Part shown: piece by piece, positions 7,310-15,403 of the stretch
Numbering within the stretch: position 1 is the first letter of the stretch
How the letters are laid out: each line of letters begins with the position of its first letter
NCBI GenBank assembly: GCA_902798365.1
Contig: CADBWP010000028.1
Span: forward strand, 1 to 46,347
Source of the DNA: an uncultured Ruminococcus sp.
GTDB taxonomy: Bacteria > Bacillota > Clostridia > Oscillospirales > Acutalibacteraceae
Reading direction: 5' to 3'
Length of the DNA: 46,347 bases
Translations under genes and position numbers: made by a program
The notes under the pieces: model-generated
The model's database searches: none
Told to the model about the DNA's origin: nothing
The model's input: only the letters and a program-made list of their open reading frames with translations

Positions 7310-9676
7310 ATGTTTTTATCAATGAACTGGATATCCGACTTCGTTGACTTTACCGGTCTTGACAAGCTGGAGCTTATCCGTCAGTTTTCACTTTCCACCG
7401 CCGAGGTGGAGAACGATATATTCTTCAAGGGCTCGCAGCTCAGCGGCGTTGTTGTTGCCGAGATCAAATCCGTAGAGCCCCATCCCGAGTCAAAAAAGCT
7501 CCATCTGCTCAAGGTTGATGCCGGCGGGGAAGAGCTTACCGACGTTGTGTGCGGCGCTCCCAACGTGCGCGTCGGCATGAAAACCGCCTTTGCCAAGGTG
7601 GGCGCAAAAATCGGCGACATCACCATCGAGCCCAGACCCCTTGCGGGCTTTATGTCCTGCGGAATGTGCTGCTCCGAGGCTGAGATAGGCATTTCCGACG
7701 ACAACTCGGGCATTATGGACATTACCGACGACATCGCAAACGGTACCGACATCAAGGACGTCTATGAAATCGACGACATCGTGTTTGAGGTTGACAACAA
7801 GTCCCTCACCAACCGCCCCGACCTGTGGGGTCACTACGGCATTGCGCGCGAGTTTGCCGCTCTTGCCGGCAGAGAGCTTAAGCCCCTTGACGTTGAGGAG
7901 CTTAAGGCGTATGACGGCCTGCAAAAGGTCGATCTCAAAATCGAGGACCCGCTTTGCTACCGCTACAGCTGTTTGCAGGTTGAGAACATCAAGCGCAGCG
8001 TAAGCCCCGTCAATATGAGGATTCGCCTGTACTACTGCGGAATGCGCGGCATAAACTTCCTTGCCGACCTCACAAACTACCTCATGCTCGAGATGGGTCA
8101 GCCCATGCACGCCTTTGACTCGCGCAAGGTGGGCAAGATTCGCATAAAGCGCTTTGACAAGCCGTTTGTGTTCACCACTCTCGACGGCGTTGAGCGCAAC
8201 ATCGACGAAAACACCCTGATGATCTGCAACGACAACACCCCTGTTGCCATAGCCGGCATTATGGGCGGCCTCGACTCAGAGATAGTTGAGGACACCACCA
8301 CCCTCACGCTTGAATCCGCCACCTTTGACGCGGCTTCCATACGCAAATCCACAGTCCGTCTGGCTCACCGCACCGACGCATCCATGCGCTACGAAAAGAG
8401 CCTCGACCCCGAGCTGACAGACGTTGCCATCGCAAGATTCTTAAATCTTTTAAAGAAATATGACAGCGGCATAAAGGTTGTTTCGGCGCTTACCGACGAG
8501 TATGCCTACCGCTATCCCAAGGTTGAGCTCAGCTTTGACAAGGCGTTTGTTGACCGCTACACGGGTATTCAAATTGACAACGACACCATCGTAAAAACGC
8601 TTAAGAGCCTGGGCTTCGGCGTCAGCCTCGACGGCGACAGCTTTGACGTGGTTGTGCCGAGCTGGCGCGCCACAAAGGACGTCACCATCAAGGCGGACAT
8701 CATCGAGGAAATCACCAGAATCTACGGCTACGATAATTTTGAGGTGAACACCACCCGTTCGCCGCTTTATCCGGTAAGACCCGACGCCGTCAAAACAGAC
8801 GAGGACAAGATAAAGGACATGCTTGTAAAGCGCTTCGGTCTGCACGAGCTTCACTCCTACGTATGGGCTTACGCCGACGAATACAAGGCGCTGGGCATTC
8901 CCGTTGAGGAGAATATCCGCCTTGCAAACGCCACAAACCCCAACATCGAGACCATCCGCAACTCGATCATTCCCACCCAGCTTTGCCAGGTAAAGACAAA
9001 CGTGGGCTACGCCGCCGATTTCGGTATCTTTGAGGTCGGCAGAGTTGTCACCGGCATGGACGAAAACAACCTGTGCGTCGAGCACAAAAAGCTCGCTGTG
9101 ACCCTCTACAGCAAGACCGACGACGTAAAGACGCTCTACCTTAAGCTGCGCGACATTTTGGCTGTGGTGACCGACGACATCAAGCACAAGACCATCACCT
9201 TTGAGCAGGCGGCTCCCACTCACAGCTATGAGCACCCGGTAAACCTCAACACCGTTCTTCTCGACGGCAAAGAGCTGGGCGTTATGGGAATAGTTCACCC
9301 CGAGGTGGGCAAAAAGATAGACAAAAAGGCGGCGATCGTTTTTGCCGAGATAGATATGCAGGCGTTTGCCGACGCAGAAAACGCCTCCATAGTGTATGAC
9401 GAGCCGTCAAAGTATCCGCCCATGGATTATGACATCAGCGTTATTATCCCCGACGGCGTGCTGTTTGCCGACATGGCAAAGTGCTGGCTCAACGAGGGCG
9501 GAGAAATTCTCAAAAACGTGAGAATTGTAGATACCTACGACACTCCGGCCTTCCACAGCGTCACCGTCCGCTTTGAGTTCTCCTCAAAGGAACGCACCCT
9601 TTCCTCTGCCGAGGTTCAGGAGATAATGGACAGGATCGTTGAAAACCTTAAGGGCATAGAGGTTTATCTCAGATAA
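7310..9676 (+). CDS. pheT: Phenylalanine--tRNA ligase beta subunit
   Basis: At 788 residues it has the usual length and domain order: N-terminal tRNA-binding OB domain (about 40-150, with VCGAPNVRVGMKTAFAKVGA), B3/B4 editing domain (about 200-390), B5 domain (about 400-475), class II-like core (about 490-680) and C-terminal ferredoxin-fold anticodon-binding domain (about 695-788, with PPMDYDISVI near residue 704). It forms the heterotetramer with PheS and edits mischarged Tyr-tRNA-Phe. The ATG at 7310 follows GAAGGAGA. It is cotranscribed with pheS and thus under T-box control, and ends before a hairpin terminator. Confidence 0.97.
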   Translation: MFLSMNWISDFVDFTGLDKLELIRQFSLSTAEVENDIFFKGSQLSGVVVAEIKSVEPHPESKKLHLLKVDAGGEELTDVVCGAPNVRVGMKTAFAKVGAKIGDITIEPRPLAGFMSCGMCCSEAEIGISDDNSGIMDITDDIANGTDIKDVYEIDDIVFEVDNKSLTNRPDLWGHYGIAREFAALAGRELKPLDVEELKAYDGLQKVDLKIEDPLCYRYSCLQVENIKRSVSPVNMRIRLYYCGMRGINFLADLTNYLMLEMGQPMHAFDSRKVGKIRIKRFDKPFVFTTLDGVERNIDENTLMICNDNTPVAIAGIMGGLDSEIVEDTTTLTLESATFDAASIRKSTVRLAHRTDASMRYEKSLDPELTDVAIARFLNLLKKYDSGIKVVSALTDEYAYRYPKVELSFDKAFVDRYTGIQIDNDTIVKTLKSLGFGVSLDGDSFDVVVPSWRATKDVTIKADIIEEITRIYGYDNFEVNTTRSPLYPVRPDAVKTDEDKIKDMLVKRFGLHELHSYVWAYADEYKALGIPVEENIRLANATNPNIETIRNSIIPTQLCQVKTNVGYAADFGIFEVGRVVTGMDENNLCVEHKKLAVTLYSKTDDVKTLYLKLRDILAVVTDDIKHKTITFEQAAPTHSYEHPVNLNTVLLDGKELGVMGIVHPEVGKKIDKKAAIVFAEIDMQAFADAENASIVYDEPSKYPPMDYDISVIIPDGVLFADMAKCWLNEGGEILKNVRIVDTYDTPAFHSVTVRFEFSSKERTLSSAEVQEIMDRIVENLKGIEVYLR

Positions 9677-9704
9677 AATAAATAACACGGCAAATTGTTT
9701 CGGT

Positions 9705-9755
9705 CGGGAAGAAGCCCCCTTCGCTTGAAAGGCGTTTTCTTCCCGGCTGTTTTTT
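9705..9755 (+). terminator. Terminator after pheT
   Basis: CGGGAAGAA (9705-9713) pairs with TTCTTCCCG (9737-9745), followed by GCTGTTTTTT. The same arm sequence reappears in the hairpin at 18340-18390 and in fragments at 10195 and 21710, so the terminator is built from a dispersed repeat. Confidence 0.8.
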
Positions 9756-9821
9756 ACGCTCTGAAACGGAAGTATGATAAAAATGCGGCTGCTGTGCGAA
9801 AAATCGGCGCGAGCCGACAAA

Positions 9822-9934
9822 TATTCTTCTTTTTCTTTTTTCTTTTTCTTCTTCGTCTTCTTCTTTGTCTTCTTCTTTGTCTTCTTATTTGTCTTCTTAT
9901 TTGTCTTCTTTTTTGTCTTCTTCTTCTTATTGGT
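9822..9934. repeat. Pyrimidine tract with 12-bp tandem units
   Basis: Nearly all C and T. From 9855 to 9926 six units beginning GTCTTCTT recur at exactly 12-bp spacing (9855, 9867, 9879, 9891, 9903, 9915). The minus strand reads as a Lys/Thr-rich frame, but it is unlikely to be a gene because it overlaps the pheT end and has no family similarity. Confidence 0.9.
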
Positions 9935-9940
9935 CGCCGT

Positions 9941-10010
9941 CGTATCCACTCGTCACCACTCGTCACCACTCGTCACCGCTCGTAACCAATCGTATCCGTT
10001 CGCTTCCCCT
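9941..10010. repeat. 10-bp tandem array (CGTCACCACT-like)
   Basis: Seven degenerate units start every 10 bp from 9941 (CGTATCCACT, CGTCACCACT twice, CGTCACCGCT, CGTAACCAAT, CGTATCCGTT, CGCTTCCCCT). It abuts the 12-bp array. Confidence 0.85.
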
Positions 10011-10019
10011 TAGCGCAAG

Positions 10020-10580
10020 GTCATAAACACCCTGAAAAAGTCCCCTTCACTTATAGTGAAATATCGGGAAAAATTGCATAGTTTTATGCAATTTTTGAAT
10101 TGAAAATTGAAAATGGAAAATGGAAATTCTTTCGTATCAAAAGACAGCTTTTTTGTGAAAAATGAACAATGAACGGTGAATGGTGAATAGTTTCGGTCGG
10201 GAAGATAGGTTTGCTTGAATTGAGAATTGAGAATTGAGTTGAAAGTTGAGAGTGGAGAGTTTCGGTTAGTGAATAGTGAATGGTGAATAGTGAATAGTTT
10301 CGGGAAGATAGGTTTTTCTAATGAGAAGGGTTTTGTGCCCGGTTGTATTAATAGTGTGGGAACCCTTTTGTCGCTGCGCGACATTTTCCCTGACAGGGAA
10401 ATCACCTTAGCGCAGGGGAGCCTGACGTGCTGTAAAAAAGACCCGCGCAATAGTGATACAGTCGGGAACAAAACCTTTCGCCCAAGCGAAGCTATCTTCC
10501 CGACCGAAACTCTCAACTTTCAACTTTCAACTAAAAAATTCTCCATTCTCAATTCTCCGGTCTCAATTCAAAAAAAATCG
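10020..10580. repeat. Dispersed repeat block, imperfect inverted ends
   Basis: No gene is supported. The block holds a hairpin AATTGCAT/ATGCAATT (10072-10093), short A/T/G tandem words (GAATTGAGAATTGAGAATTG near 10217, GTGAATAGTGAATGGTGAAT near 10267), the string TTTCGGTCGGGAAGATAGG near 10192 and its inverted counterpart near 10490, and a core with TTTCCCTGACAGGGAAA near 10386. The left arm words recur inverted on the right (CTCAACTTTCAAC, CTCCATTCTCAATTCTC), giving a large imperfect inverted repeat. The core is shared with 220-375. Confidence 0.7.
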
Positions 10581-10589
10581 TTTTACCTG

Positions 10590-10618
10590 TTGATTTAGTT
10601 CTTATCCGGTAGTACAAT
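10590..10618 (+). promoter_or_regulatory. Promoter for ClC-type channel gene
   Basis: TTGATT at 10590-10595 and TACAAT at 10613-10618, 17-bp spacer. Confidence 0.6.
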
Positions 10619-10650
10619 AAAATTATAAGATGATTTTCGGAGGGATTCCT

Positions 10651-11868
10651 TTGAGCAAACTGAAAAACAACGCGCTGTTTTTGCTTTACACGATAATGCT
10701 CGGCGCCATCGTCGGCGTTATCGTCTGGGGCTTTTTGCGCGTTATGAACCTCGGCATGGAGTTCTTGTGGGTATATGTGCCGTCGCAGATAAGCTTTCCG
10801 CTCTATACGCTGTGCGTGTGCACGGCAGGCGGCTTGCTTACGGGGCTTTGGAAGCGCAAATTCGGCGATTATCCCGAGGAGCTGCACGTCGTTCTGGGCA
10901 CCGTAAAAAAGACGGGTCGCTATCCCTATCACAATGTTTTTTCAACCCTCGGCTCGGCGCTGCTTCCGCTGCTCTTCGGCGCAAGCGTAGGCCCCGAGGC
11001 AGGTCTTACGGGCGTGATAGCAGGGCTGTGCTCCTGGGTGGGCGACAAGCTCAGGCGTTTCAGGCGCGAGGTCGAGGAGCTTACCGCCATCGGTCTGAGC
11101 GCGACGCTCGGCACCATATTCCGCTCGCCCATGTTCGGCTTTATGGAGCCGATCGAGTCGGACAGGGACACCGTGCTGCCCAAGGCGTCCAAAACGGTTT
11201 TGTACTTTGCCGCCATACTCAGCTCGTTCGGAGTGTTTATCCTGCTCAACAGGCTGTTCGGCATAAGCACGGGCATGGAGGGGCTCGAGGCGGAACGGCA
11301 GGAGCTTTGGGTTTATCTGTACGCCGTGCCGCTCACGCTTGCGGGCATTGCCGCAGGCTGGCTGTTCTTCGCCTTTAAAAGACTTACGTCCTCAATAAAG
11401 AAGAGACTTGAAAAATACGTTGTTCTGCGCGCGGTTGCGGGCGGTCTGCTTTTGGGAACAGCCGGAACCTTTTTGCCGCTCACCATGTTTTCGGGCGAGC
11501 ATCAGATAGGCGAGGTGACCGCCGACATGACCGAAATAGGCGCGGTAATGCTGCTTGTGACAGCCGCGGTAAAGCTGCTGCTCACAAACATTTGCATAGA
11601 TTCCGGCATGAAGGGCGGTCACTTTTTCCCGGTTATTTTCTGCGGAGTCGCCATAGGCTTTGCAATAGGTATGCTCACGGGGCTTGATCCCGTGTTCTGC
11701 GCCGCGGCTGTAACCACGGCGCTTGTGGGTCACACGCTCAAAAAGCCGCTTGCCACCGTGCTGCTGCTTATGATCGTTTTTCCGCCCGGGCTCATTCCGA
11801 TAATGCTCTTTGCGGCGATGGCTGCAAAATTCATTCCCACGCCAAAGCCCTTGCTCGGCAGGGATTAA
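10651..11868 (+). CDS. ClC-family chloride channel/transporter-like protein
   Basis: This 405-residue polytopic membrane protein has about ten hydrophobic segments. It shows ClC hallmarks: GASVGPEAGLTGVIAGL near residue 113, corresponding to the G(K/R)EGP helix, and GGHFFPVIF near residue 325, corresponding to GxFxP. The position of the usual gating Glu is Val here, so transport behaviour may differ from classic Cl-/H+ exchangers. The TTG at 10651 is preferred because GGAGGG lies 6 bp upstream; an ATG at 10630 has no ribosome site. Its stop codon overlaps that of the convergent DAHP synthase gene by 2 bp, with no terminator between them. Confidence 0.75.
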   Translation: MSKLKNNALFLLYTIMLGAIVGVIVWGFLRVMNLGMEFLWVYVPSQISFPLYTLCVCTAGGLLTGLWKRKFGDYPEELHVVLGTVKKTGRYPYHNVFSTLGSALLPLLFGASVGPEAGLTGVIAGLCSWVGDKLRRFRREVEELTAIGLSATLGTIFRSPMFGFMEPIESDRDTVLPKASKTVLYFAAILSSFGVFILLNRLFGISTGMEGLEAERQELWVYLYAVPLTLAGIAAGWLFFAFKRLTSSIKKRLEKYVVLRAVAGGLLLGTAGTFLPLTMFSGEHQIGEVTADMTEIGAVMLLVTAAVKLLLTNICIDSGMKGGHFFPVIFCGVAIGFAIGMLTGLDPVFCAAAVTTALVGHTLKKPLATVLLLMIVFPPGLIPIMLFAAMAAKFIPTPKPLLGRD

Positions 11869-12869
11869 AGCGCTTTCTTAAGCGAGAACAGCCTGCCTGC
11901 AACGCTGTCAAACTGCTCTGGGGTAAGCGACTGTGCGCCGTCCGACAGCGCGTGCGGCGGATCGTTGTGCACCTCAATAATAAGCCCGTCCGCGCCTGCC
12001 GCAACCGCCGCCATTGCCAGCGGCTCCACAAGCCAGCTTTTCCCTGCGGCGTGGCTGGGGTCAACAATAACGGGCAGGTGCGAAAGCCGTTTGATCACGG
12101 GTATAGCCGACACGTCAAGCGTGTTTCGCGTAAAGGTTTCATATGTGCGTATGCCGCGCTCGCACAGCATTACCTTGCTGTTGCCGTTTGCCATTATGTA
12201 TTCGGCGCTCATCAGCCATTCCTCAATTGTTGCTGACAGTCCGCGCTTAAGCAGTATGGGCTTGTCGGTTTTGCCCAGCTCCTTCAGCAGCTCAAAGTTT
12301 TGCATGTTGCGCGCGCCCACCTGGATTATATCGACGTTTTCAAACATGTCTATGTGCGAAACGCGCATTATCTCGGTTACTATCGGCAGTCCCGTTTGTC
12401 TGCGCGCCGTTTTAAGCAGGTCAAGCCCCTCGGACTTAAGCCCCTGAAACGCATAGGGAGAGGTTCTGGGCTTGAACGCGCCGCCGCGCAGCAGGGTCGC
12501 GCCCGATTTTTTGACGCTTTCGGCAATGCTCACAATCTGCTCCTCGCTCTCTACCGAGCAGGGGCCTGCCATAATATGAAGGCTTCCGTCACCGATGGTC
12601 ACGCCGTCGGTGATTTTTATTTGCGTGTTTTCGGGGTGGAACTTTCTGTTCGCCTTTTTGTACGGCTCCTGAACGCGCTTTACGCTCTCTACAATGCTCT
12701 GCGCCTCGATATATTCGATATCCACCCGGGTGGTGTCGCCTATAAGACCCAAAACGGTGGAGTGTATGCCGTCCCAGCGGTTTATGGTGACGTCATAATC
12801 GGTCTTGAGCTTTTCGGTAAAAAGCGTAAGCTGTTCGGATGAGGTGTTTGGTTTTAATACAATGATCAT
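11865..12869 (-). CDS. aroF: 3-deoxy-7-phosphoheptulonate (DAHP) synthase
   Basis: The enzyme joins phosphoenolpyruvate and erythrose 4-phosphate in the first step of aromatic amino acid synthesis. The 334 residues comprise an N-terminal ferredoxin-like regulatory domain (about 1-70) and a TIM-barrel core with AGPCSVES near residue 99, LRGGAFKPRTSPY near 127, LLKRGLSA near 207, CERGIRTYE near 235 and VDPSHAAGKSW near 272. This is the type with an allosteric N-terminal domain, as in Thermotoga. The ATG at 12869 follows GAAAGGA. An attenuator and Phe-rich leader peptide lie upstream, so expression should respond to Phe supply. The symbol follows common annotation practice for this class; isozyme naming is uncertain. 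Confidence 0.95.
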   Translation of the reverse strand: MIIVLKPNTSSEQLTLFTEKLKTDYDVTINRWDGIHSTVLGLIGDTTRVDIEYIEAQSIVESVKRVQEPYKKANRKFHPENTQIKITDGVTIGDGSLHIMAGPCSVESEEQIVSIAESVKKSGATLLRGGAFKPRTSPYAFQGLKSEGLDLLKTARRQTGLPIVTEIMRVSHIDMFENVDIIQVGARNMQNFELLKELGKTDKPILLKRGLSATIEEWLMSAEYIMANGNSKVMLCERGIRTYETFTRNTLDVSAIPVIKRLSHLPVIVDPSHAAGKSWLVEPLAMAAVAAGADGLIIEVHNDPPHALSDGAQSLTPEQFDSVAGRLFSLKKAL

Positions 12870-12886
12870 ATCGGTTTTCCTTTCAA

Positions 12887-12928
12887 AATAAAAAATAAGG
12901 GTGCGGCACCGGTCAAAGTGCCACACCC
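12887..12928 (-). terminator. Attenuator terminator upstream of DAHP synthase
   Basis: On the minus strand GGGTGTGGCAC (12918-12928) pairs with GTGCCGCACCC (12899-12909) over 11 bp with loop TTTGACCG, followed by a run of mostly T. It lies between the leader peptide stop and the DAHP synthase ribosome site, so it must act as an attenuator. An upstream GGTC...GTGCC segment (12961-12977) can pair instead with GGCACTTTGACC of the terminator arm and loop. Confidence 0.85.
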
Positions 12929-12948
12929 GTGTTTTGTTCTGCTAAAGC

Positions 12949-13047
12949 TTACAAACGACGGCACAGCAAATCGACCCTACCCTTGTTAAAAAAGGTAAAG
13001 CTGAATGTAAAGCCGAAATATTTGCTGCGGTCAAAGGTCATGTTCAT
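12949..13047 (-). CDS. Phe-rich leader peptide of DAHP synthase operon
   Basis: A 32-codon frame starts at ATG 13047 behind AGAGG and stops with TAA at 12949. It has seven Phe (residues 5, 11, 13, 15, 17, 19, 20) and Tyr at 10; residues 10-20 read YFGFTFSFTFF. Segment CAGCAAAT (codons 7-10) is complementary to ATTTGCTG (codons 26-28), giving a protector stem whose loop holds the Phe codons. Segment GTGCC just after can pair with GGCAC in the terminator arm. These are the parts of a ribosome-mediated attenuator: a ribosome stalled on Phe codons would free the second segment to block the terminator. This is too short for routine gene callers. Confidence 0.85.
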   Translation of the reverse strand: MNMTFDRSKYFGFTFSFTFFNKGRVDLLCRRL

Positions 13048-13077
13048 AGCGGTTCCTCTGTAAGCTTATTTACTGCT

Positions 13078-13106
13078 ATTATAAAATAGTTGTTTTTGGT
13101 TGTCAA
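13078..13106 (-). promoter_or_regulatory. Promoter for leader peptide and DAHP synthase
   Basis: On the minus strand TTGACA (13101-13106) and TATAAT (13078-13083), 17-bp spacer: full consensus. Confidence 0.9.
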
Positions 13107-13289
13107 GAATAAATTTTTGCTGTTTGTTTGGAATATAATGTCGGAAGCGGCTTTGCTTTCTCGGCTCTTTTTTGCTGTCGTGTGCAACAGTATATAATTT
13201 CACTTTCATTTACACGCGGACAATTTTGCCGATTCTGTTAAAAATCAGATAAAATTGCAGGAATAAACCGCTAAACTTGCAAATACATA
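13107..13289. other. AT-rich divergent intergenic region, no gene seen
   Basis: The stretch separates the divergent DAHP synthase and glmS promoters. I see TATAAT-like words at 13134 and 13193 without well-spaced -35 boxes, and no open frame, ribozyme or riboswitch pattern. Confidence 0.5.
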
Positions 13290-13318
13290 TTGACAAACAA
13301 TTAACAAGAGCATATAAT
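13290..13318 (+). promoter_or_regulatory. Promoter of glmS
   Basis: TTGACA at 13290-13295 and TATAAT at 13313-13318, 17-bp spacer. The start site near 13325 leaves only about 25 nt before the ATG, too short for a glmS ribozyme. Confidence 0.9.
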
Positions 13319-13350
13319 AGTCAGGTAAAACACTAAAAGGAGCGAGTTAT

Positions 13351-15177
13351 ATGTGCGGAATTGTTGGATATGTGGGTCCGCGCGACTGTACCGACGTGTT
13401 GGTATCGGCGCTGACAAAGTTAGAGTACCGCGGATACGATTCGGCAGGCATTGCCGTTTTTGAGGACGGCAAAATAGCCGTTGCAAAGGCAAAGGGCAGG
13501 CTTACCGACCTTACCGCCAAAATGGAGCGCGAGGGCAAGCCGCGCGGTCACGCGGGAATAGGCCATACGCGCTGGGCTACCCACGGCGAGCCGTCCGACG
13601 TCAACTCTCACCCCCATTCGGGCAGAAGGGTCACCATAGTTCACAACGGCATAATCGAGAATTACAAGCAGCTTAAGCAGTTTTTGATAGAGAACGACCG
13701 CGACGAGTTTTTGTCCGACACCGACACCGAGGTAGTGGCTCAGCTGCTCGACTTTTACTACGACGGCAATCCCATAAAGTGCATACGCAAGGTGCTTCAC
13801 GAGCTGCGCGGTTCGTTTGCGCTGGGCATAGTTTTTGCCGACCGCCCCGAAACGGTTTATGCCGTGCGGTGCGAAAGTCCGCTCATCGTCGGTCAGGGCA
13901 AGGGCGAGGTTTTTGTAGCCTCCGACGTTCCCGCCATAATAAAATACACAAAGGACTACTATCTGCTTGAATACGGCGAGATCGCCGTGCTCAAAAACGG
14001 CTCGGTTCATTTTTGCAGCCTGCACGGACGGCTCATCGAAAAGGAGCTTTTCACTGCCGACTGGGACGAGGACAGCGCCGAAAAGGGCGGCTATCCGCAC
14101 TATATGCTCAAGGAGATACACGAGCAGCCCACAGCGGTAAAGACGACGGTAACTCCGCGCATAGAGGACGGGCTTCCCAATCTGAGCGAGTGCGGAATTA
14201 CGCCGGATTCTCTAAAGGAGTTTCAGAATATATTCATAGTGGCGTGCGGCACCGCAATGCACGCGGGCATGGTGGGCAAATACGTCATAGAAAAGCTTGC
14301 GCGAGTGTCGGTCACGGTGGATATAGCAAGCGAGTTCCGTTACCGCGATCCGCTGCTCACGCCAAAGGATCTGGTGATAATCATAAGCCAGTCGGGCGAG
14401 ACAGCCGACTCAAAGGCGGTGCTCGGGCTTGCAAAGCAGACCGGCGCCAAAACCCTTGCCATAGTAAACGTAAAGGGCAGCTCCATAGCCCGTGAGGCGG
14501 ACATGGTCATCTATACCCATGCGGGTCCCGAGATAGCCGTAGCCTCAACAAAGGCGTATATGGTTCAGCTCAGCGTAATGTATCTGCTCGCGTTTGAAAT
14601 GGCGTTTGCAAAGGGCATGATAGACGCCGACCGTTGCCGCAGCCTTACCCGTGAGCTGGTGAGGATGCCCGAGATAATAGAAAAAACCATAAACAGCTGC
14701 ATTGATGTGTGCCAGTATGTTTCCACAAAGCTCATTACAGCCGACAGCCTGCTTTACATCGGTCGCGGGCTCGACTATGCGCTGTCTATGGAGGGCTCGC
14801 TCAAGCTGAAGGAGATAAGCTACATCCACTCCGAAAGCTATGCGGCAGGCGAGCTTAAGCACGGAACCATCTCTCTTATCACCGAGGGTATGCCCGTTAT
14901 CGCCGTAGCTACTCAAAATTCCTTATTGGAAAAAACCGTGTCCAATATCAAGGAGGTAAAGGCGCGCGGAGCGATGACGATAGTTATTTGCGACAAGGAA
15001 GCCGACATCGACCGCGAGGCTGCCGATTACCTTGTGCGGATCCCCAAAATAAGCGAAATGCTAATGCCCATGGTGGCAACGGTGCCCATGCAGCTGCTTG
15101 CGTACTACACCTCGGTCAACAAGGGCAACGACGTTGACAAGCCGAGAAACCTTGCGAAATCGGTGACGGTTGAATAA
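13351..15177 (+). CDS. glmS: Glutamine--fructose-6-phosphate aminotransferase (isomerizing)
   Basis: This enzyme makes glucosamine 6-phosphate from fructose 6-phosphate and glutamine, the entry to peptidoglycan amino sugars. The 608-residue length is standard. Cys2 (MCGIVGYVG) is the N-terminal nucleophile of the class II glutaminase domain (about 1-225), with RGYDSAGIAV near residue 28 and GHTRWATHGEP near 73. Two SIS sugar isomerase domains follow (about 285-425 with SQSGETADS near 349, and 455-595 with SYAAGELKHG near 492). The C-terminus DKPRNLAKSVTVE is conserved. The ATG at 13351 follows AGGAGCG. It is a single-gene unit with its own consensus promoter and terminator. Confidence 0.97.
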   Translation: MCGIVGYVGPRDCTDVLVSALTKLEYRGYDSAGIAVFEDGKIAVAKAKGRLTDLTAKMEREGKPRGHAGIGHTRWATHGEPSDVNSHPHSGRRVTIVHNGIIENYKQLKQFLIENDRDEFLSDTDTEVVAQLLDFYYDGNPIKCIRKVLHELRGSFALGIVFADRPETVYAVRCESPLIVGQGKGEVFVASDVPAIIKYTKDYYLLEYGEIAVLKNGSVHFCSLHGRLIEKELFTADWDEDSAEKGGYPHYMLKEIHEQPTAVKTTVTPRIEDGLPNLSECGITPDSLKEFQNIFIVACGTAMHAGMVGKYVIEKLARVSVTVDIASEFRYRDPLLTPKDLVIIISQSGETADSKAVLGLAKQTGAKTLAIVNVKGSSIAREADMVIYTHAGPEIAVASTKAYMVQLSVMYLLAFEMAFAKGMIDADRCRSLTRELVRMPEIIEKTINSCIDVCQYVSTKLITADSLLYIGRGLDYALSMEGSLKLKEISYIHSESYAAGELKHGTISLITEGMPVIAVATQNSLLEKTVSNIKEVKARGAMTIVICDKEADIDREAADYLVRIPKISEMLMPMVATVPMQLLAYYTSVNKGNDVDKPRNLAKSVTVE

Positions 15178-15204
15178 ATTATTACTCAAATTCTGAATAA
15201 CAAC

Positions 15205-15253
15205 ACGGCGGCGCGTTCCCGGCAGGGGGCGCGCCGTCAACTTATTGTTTTTT
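15205..15253 (+). terminator. Terminator of glmS
   Basis: GGCGCG (15210-15215) and CGCGCC (15230-15235) pair around an inner TTCCC/GGGGG stem, followed within a few bases by a T-rich run near 15245-15252. Confidence 0.75.
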
Positions 15254-15310
15254 GATAACGCATAAAAAAGTGTCGAAATCAGATTCACGCGAAATCGTCA
15301 AAAAAGCGGA

Positions 15311-15339
15311 TAGACATAATACCGAAAAAATGTTATAAT
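15311..15339 (+). promoter_or_regulatory. Promoter for dockerin metalloprotease gene
   Basis: TAGACA at 15311-15316 and TATAAT at 15334-15339, 17-bp spacer. Confidence 0.65.
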
Positions 15340-15403
15340 TATAATATAAGGGTCACGACCCGAACAAAGGCAGGAACGGAATTAAAAAAAAAGGATGGTC
15401 ATT

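Noticed and set aside
9584-9949. Lys/Thr-rich 121-residue minus-strand frame
   Set aside because: It is a translation of the 12-bp repeat tract, overlaps the end of pheT, and lacks a ribosome site.
9855-10010. Possible CRISPR array
   Set aside because: Periods of 12 and 10 bp without spacers are simple tandem repeats.
13319-13350. glmS ribozyme
   Set aside because: The predicted leader is about 25 nt, far shorter than the ribozyme, and no core sequence is seen.
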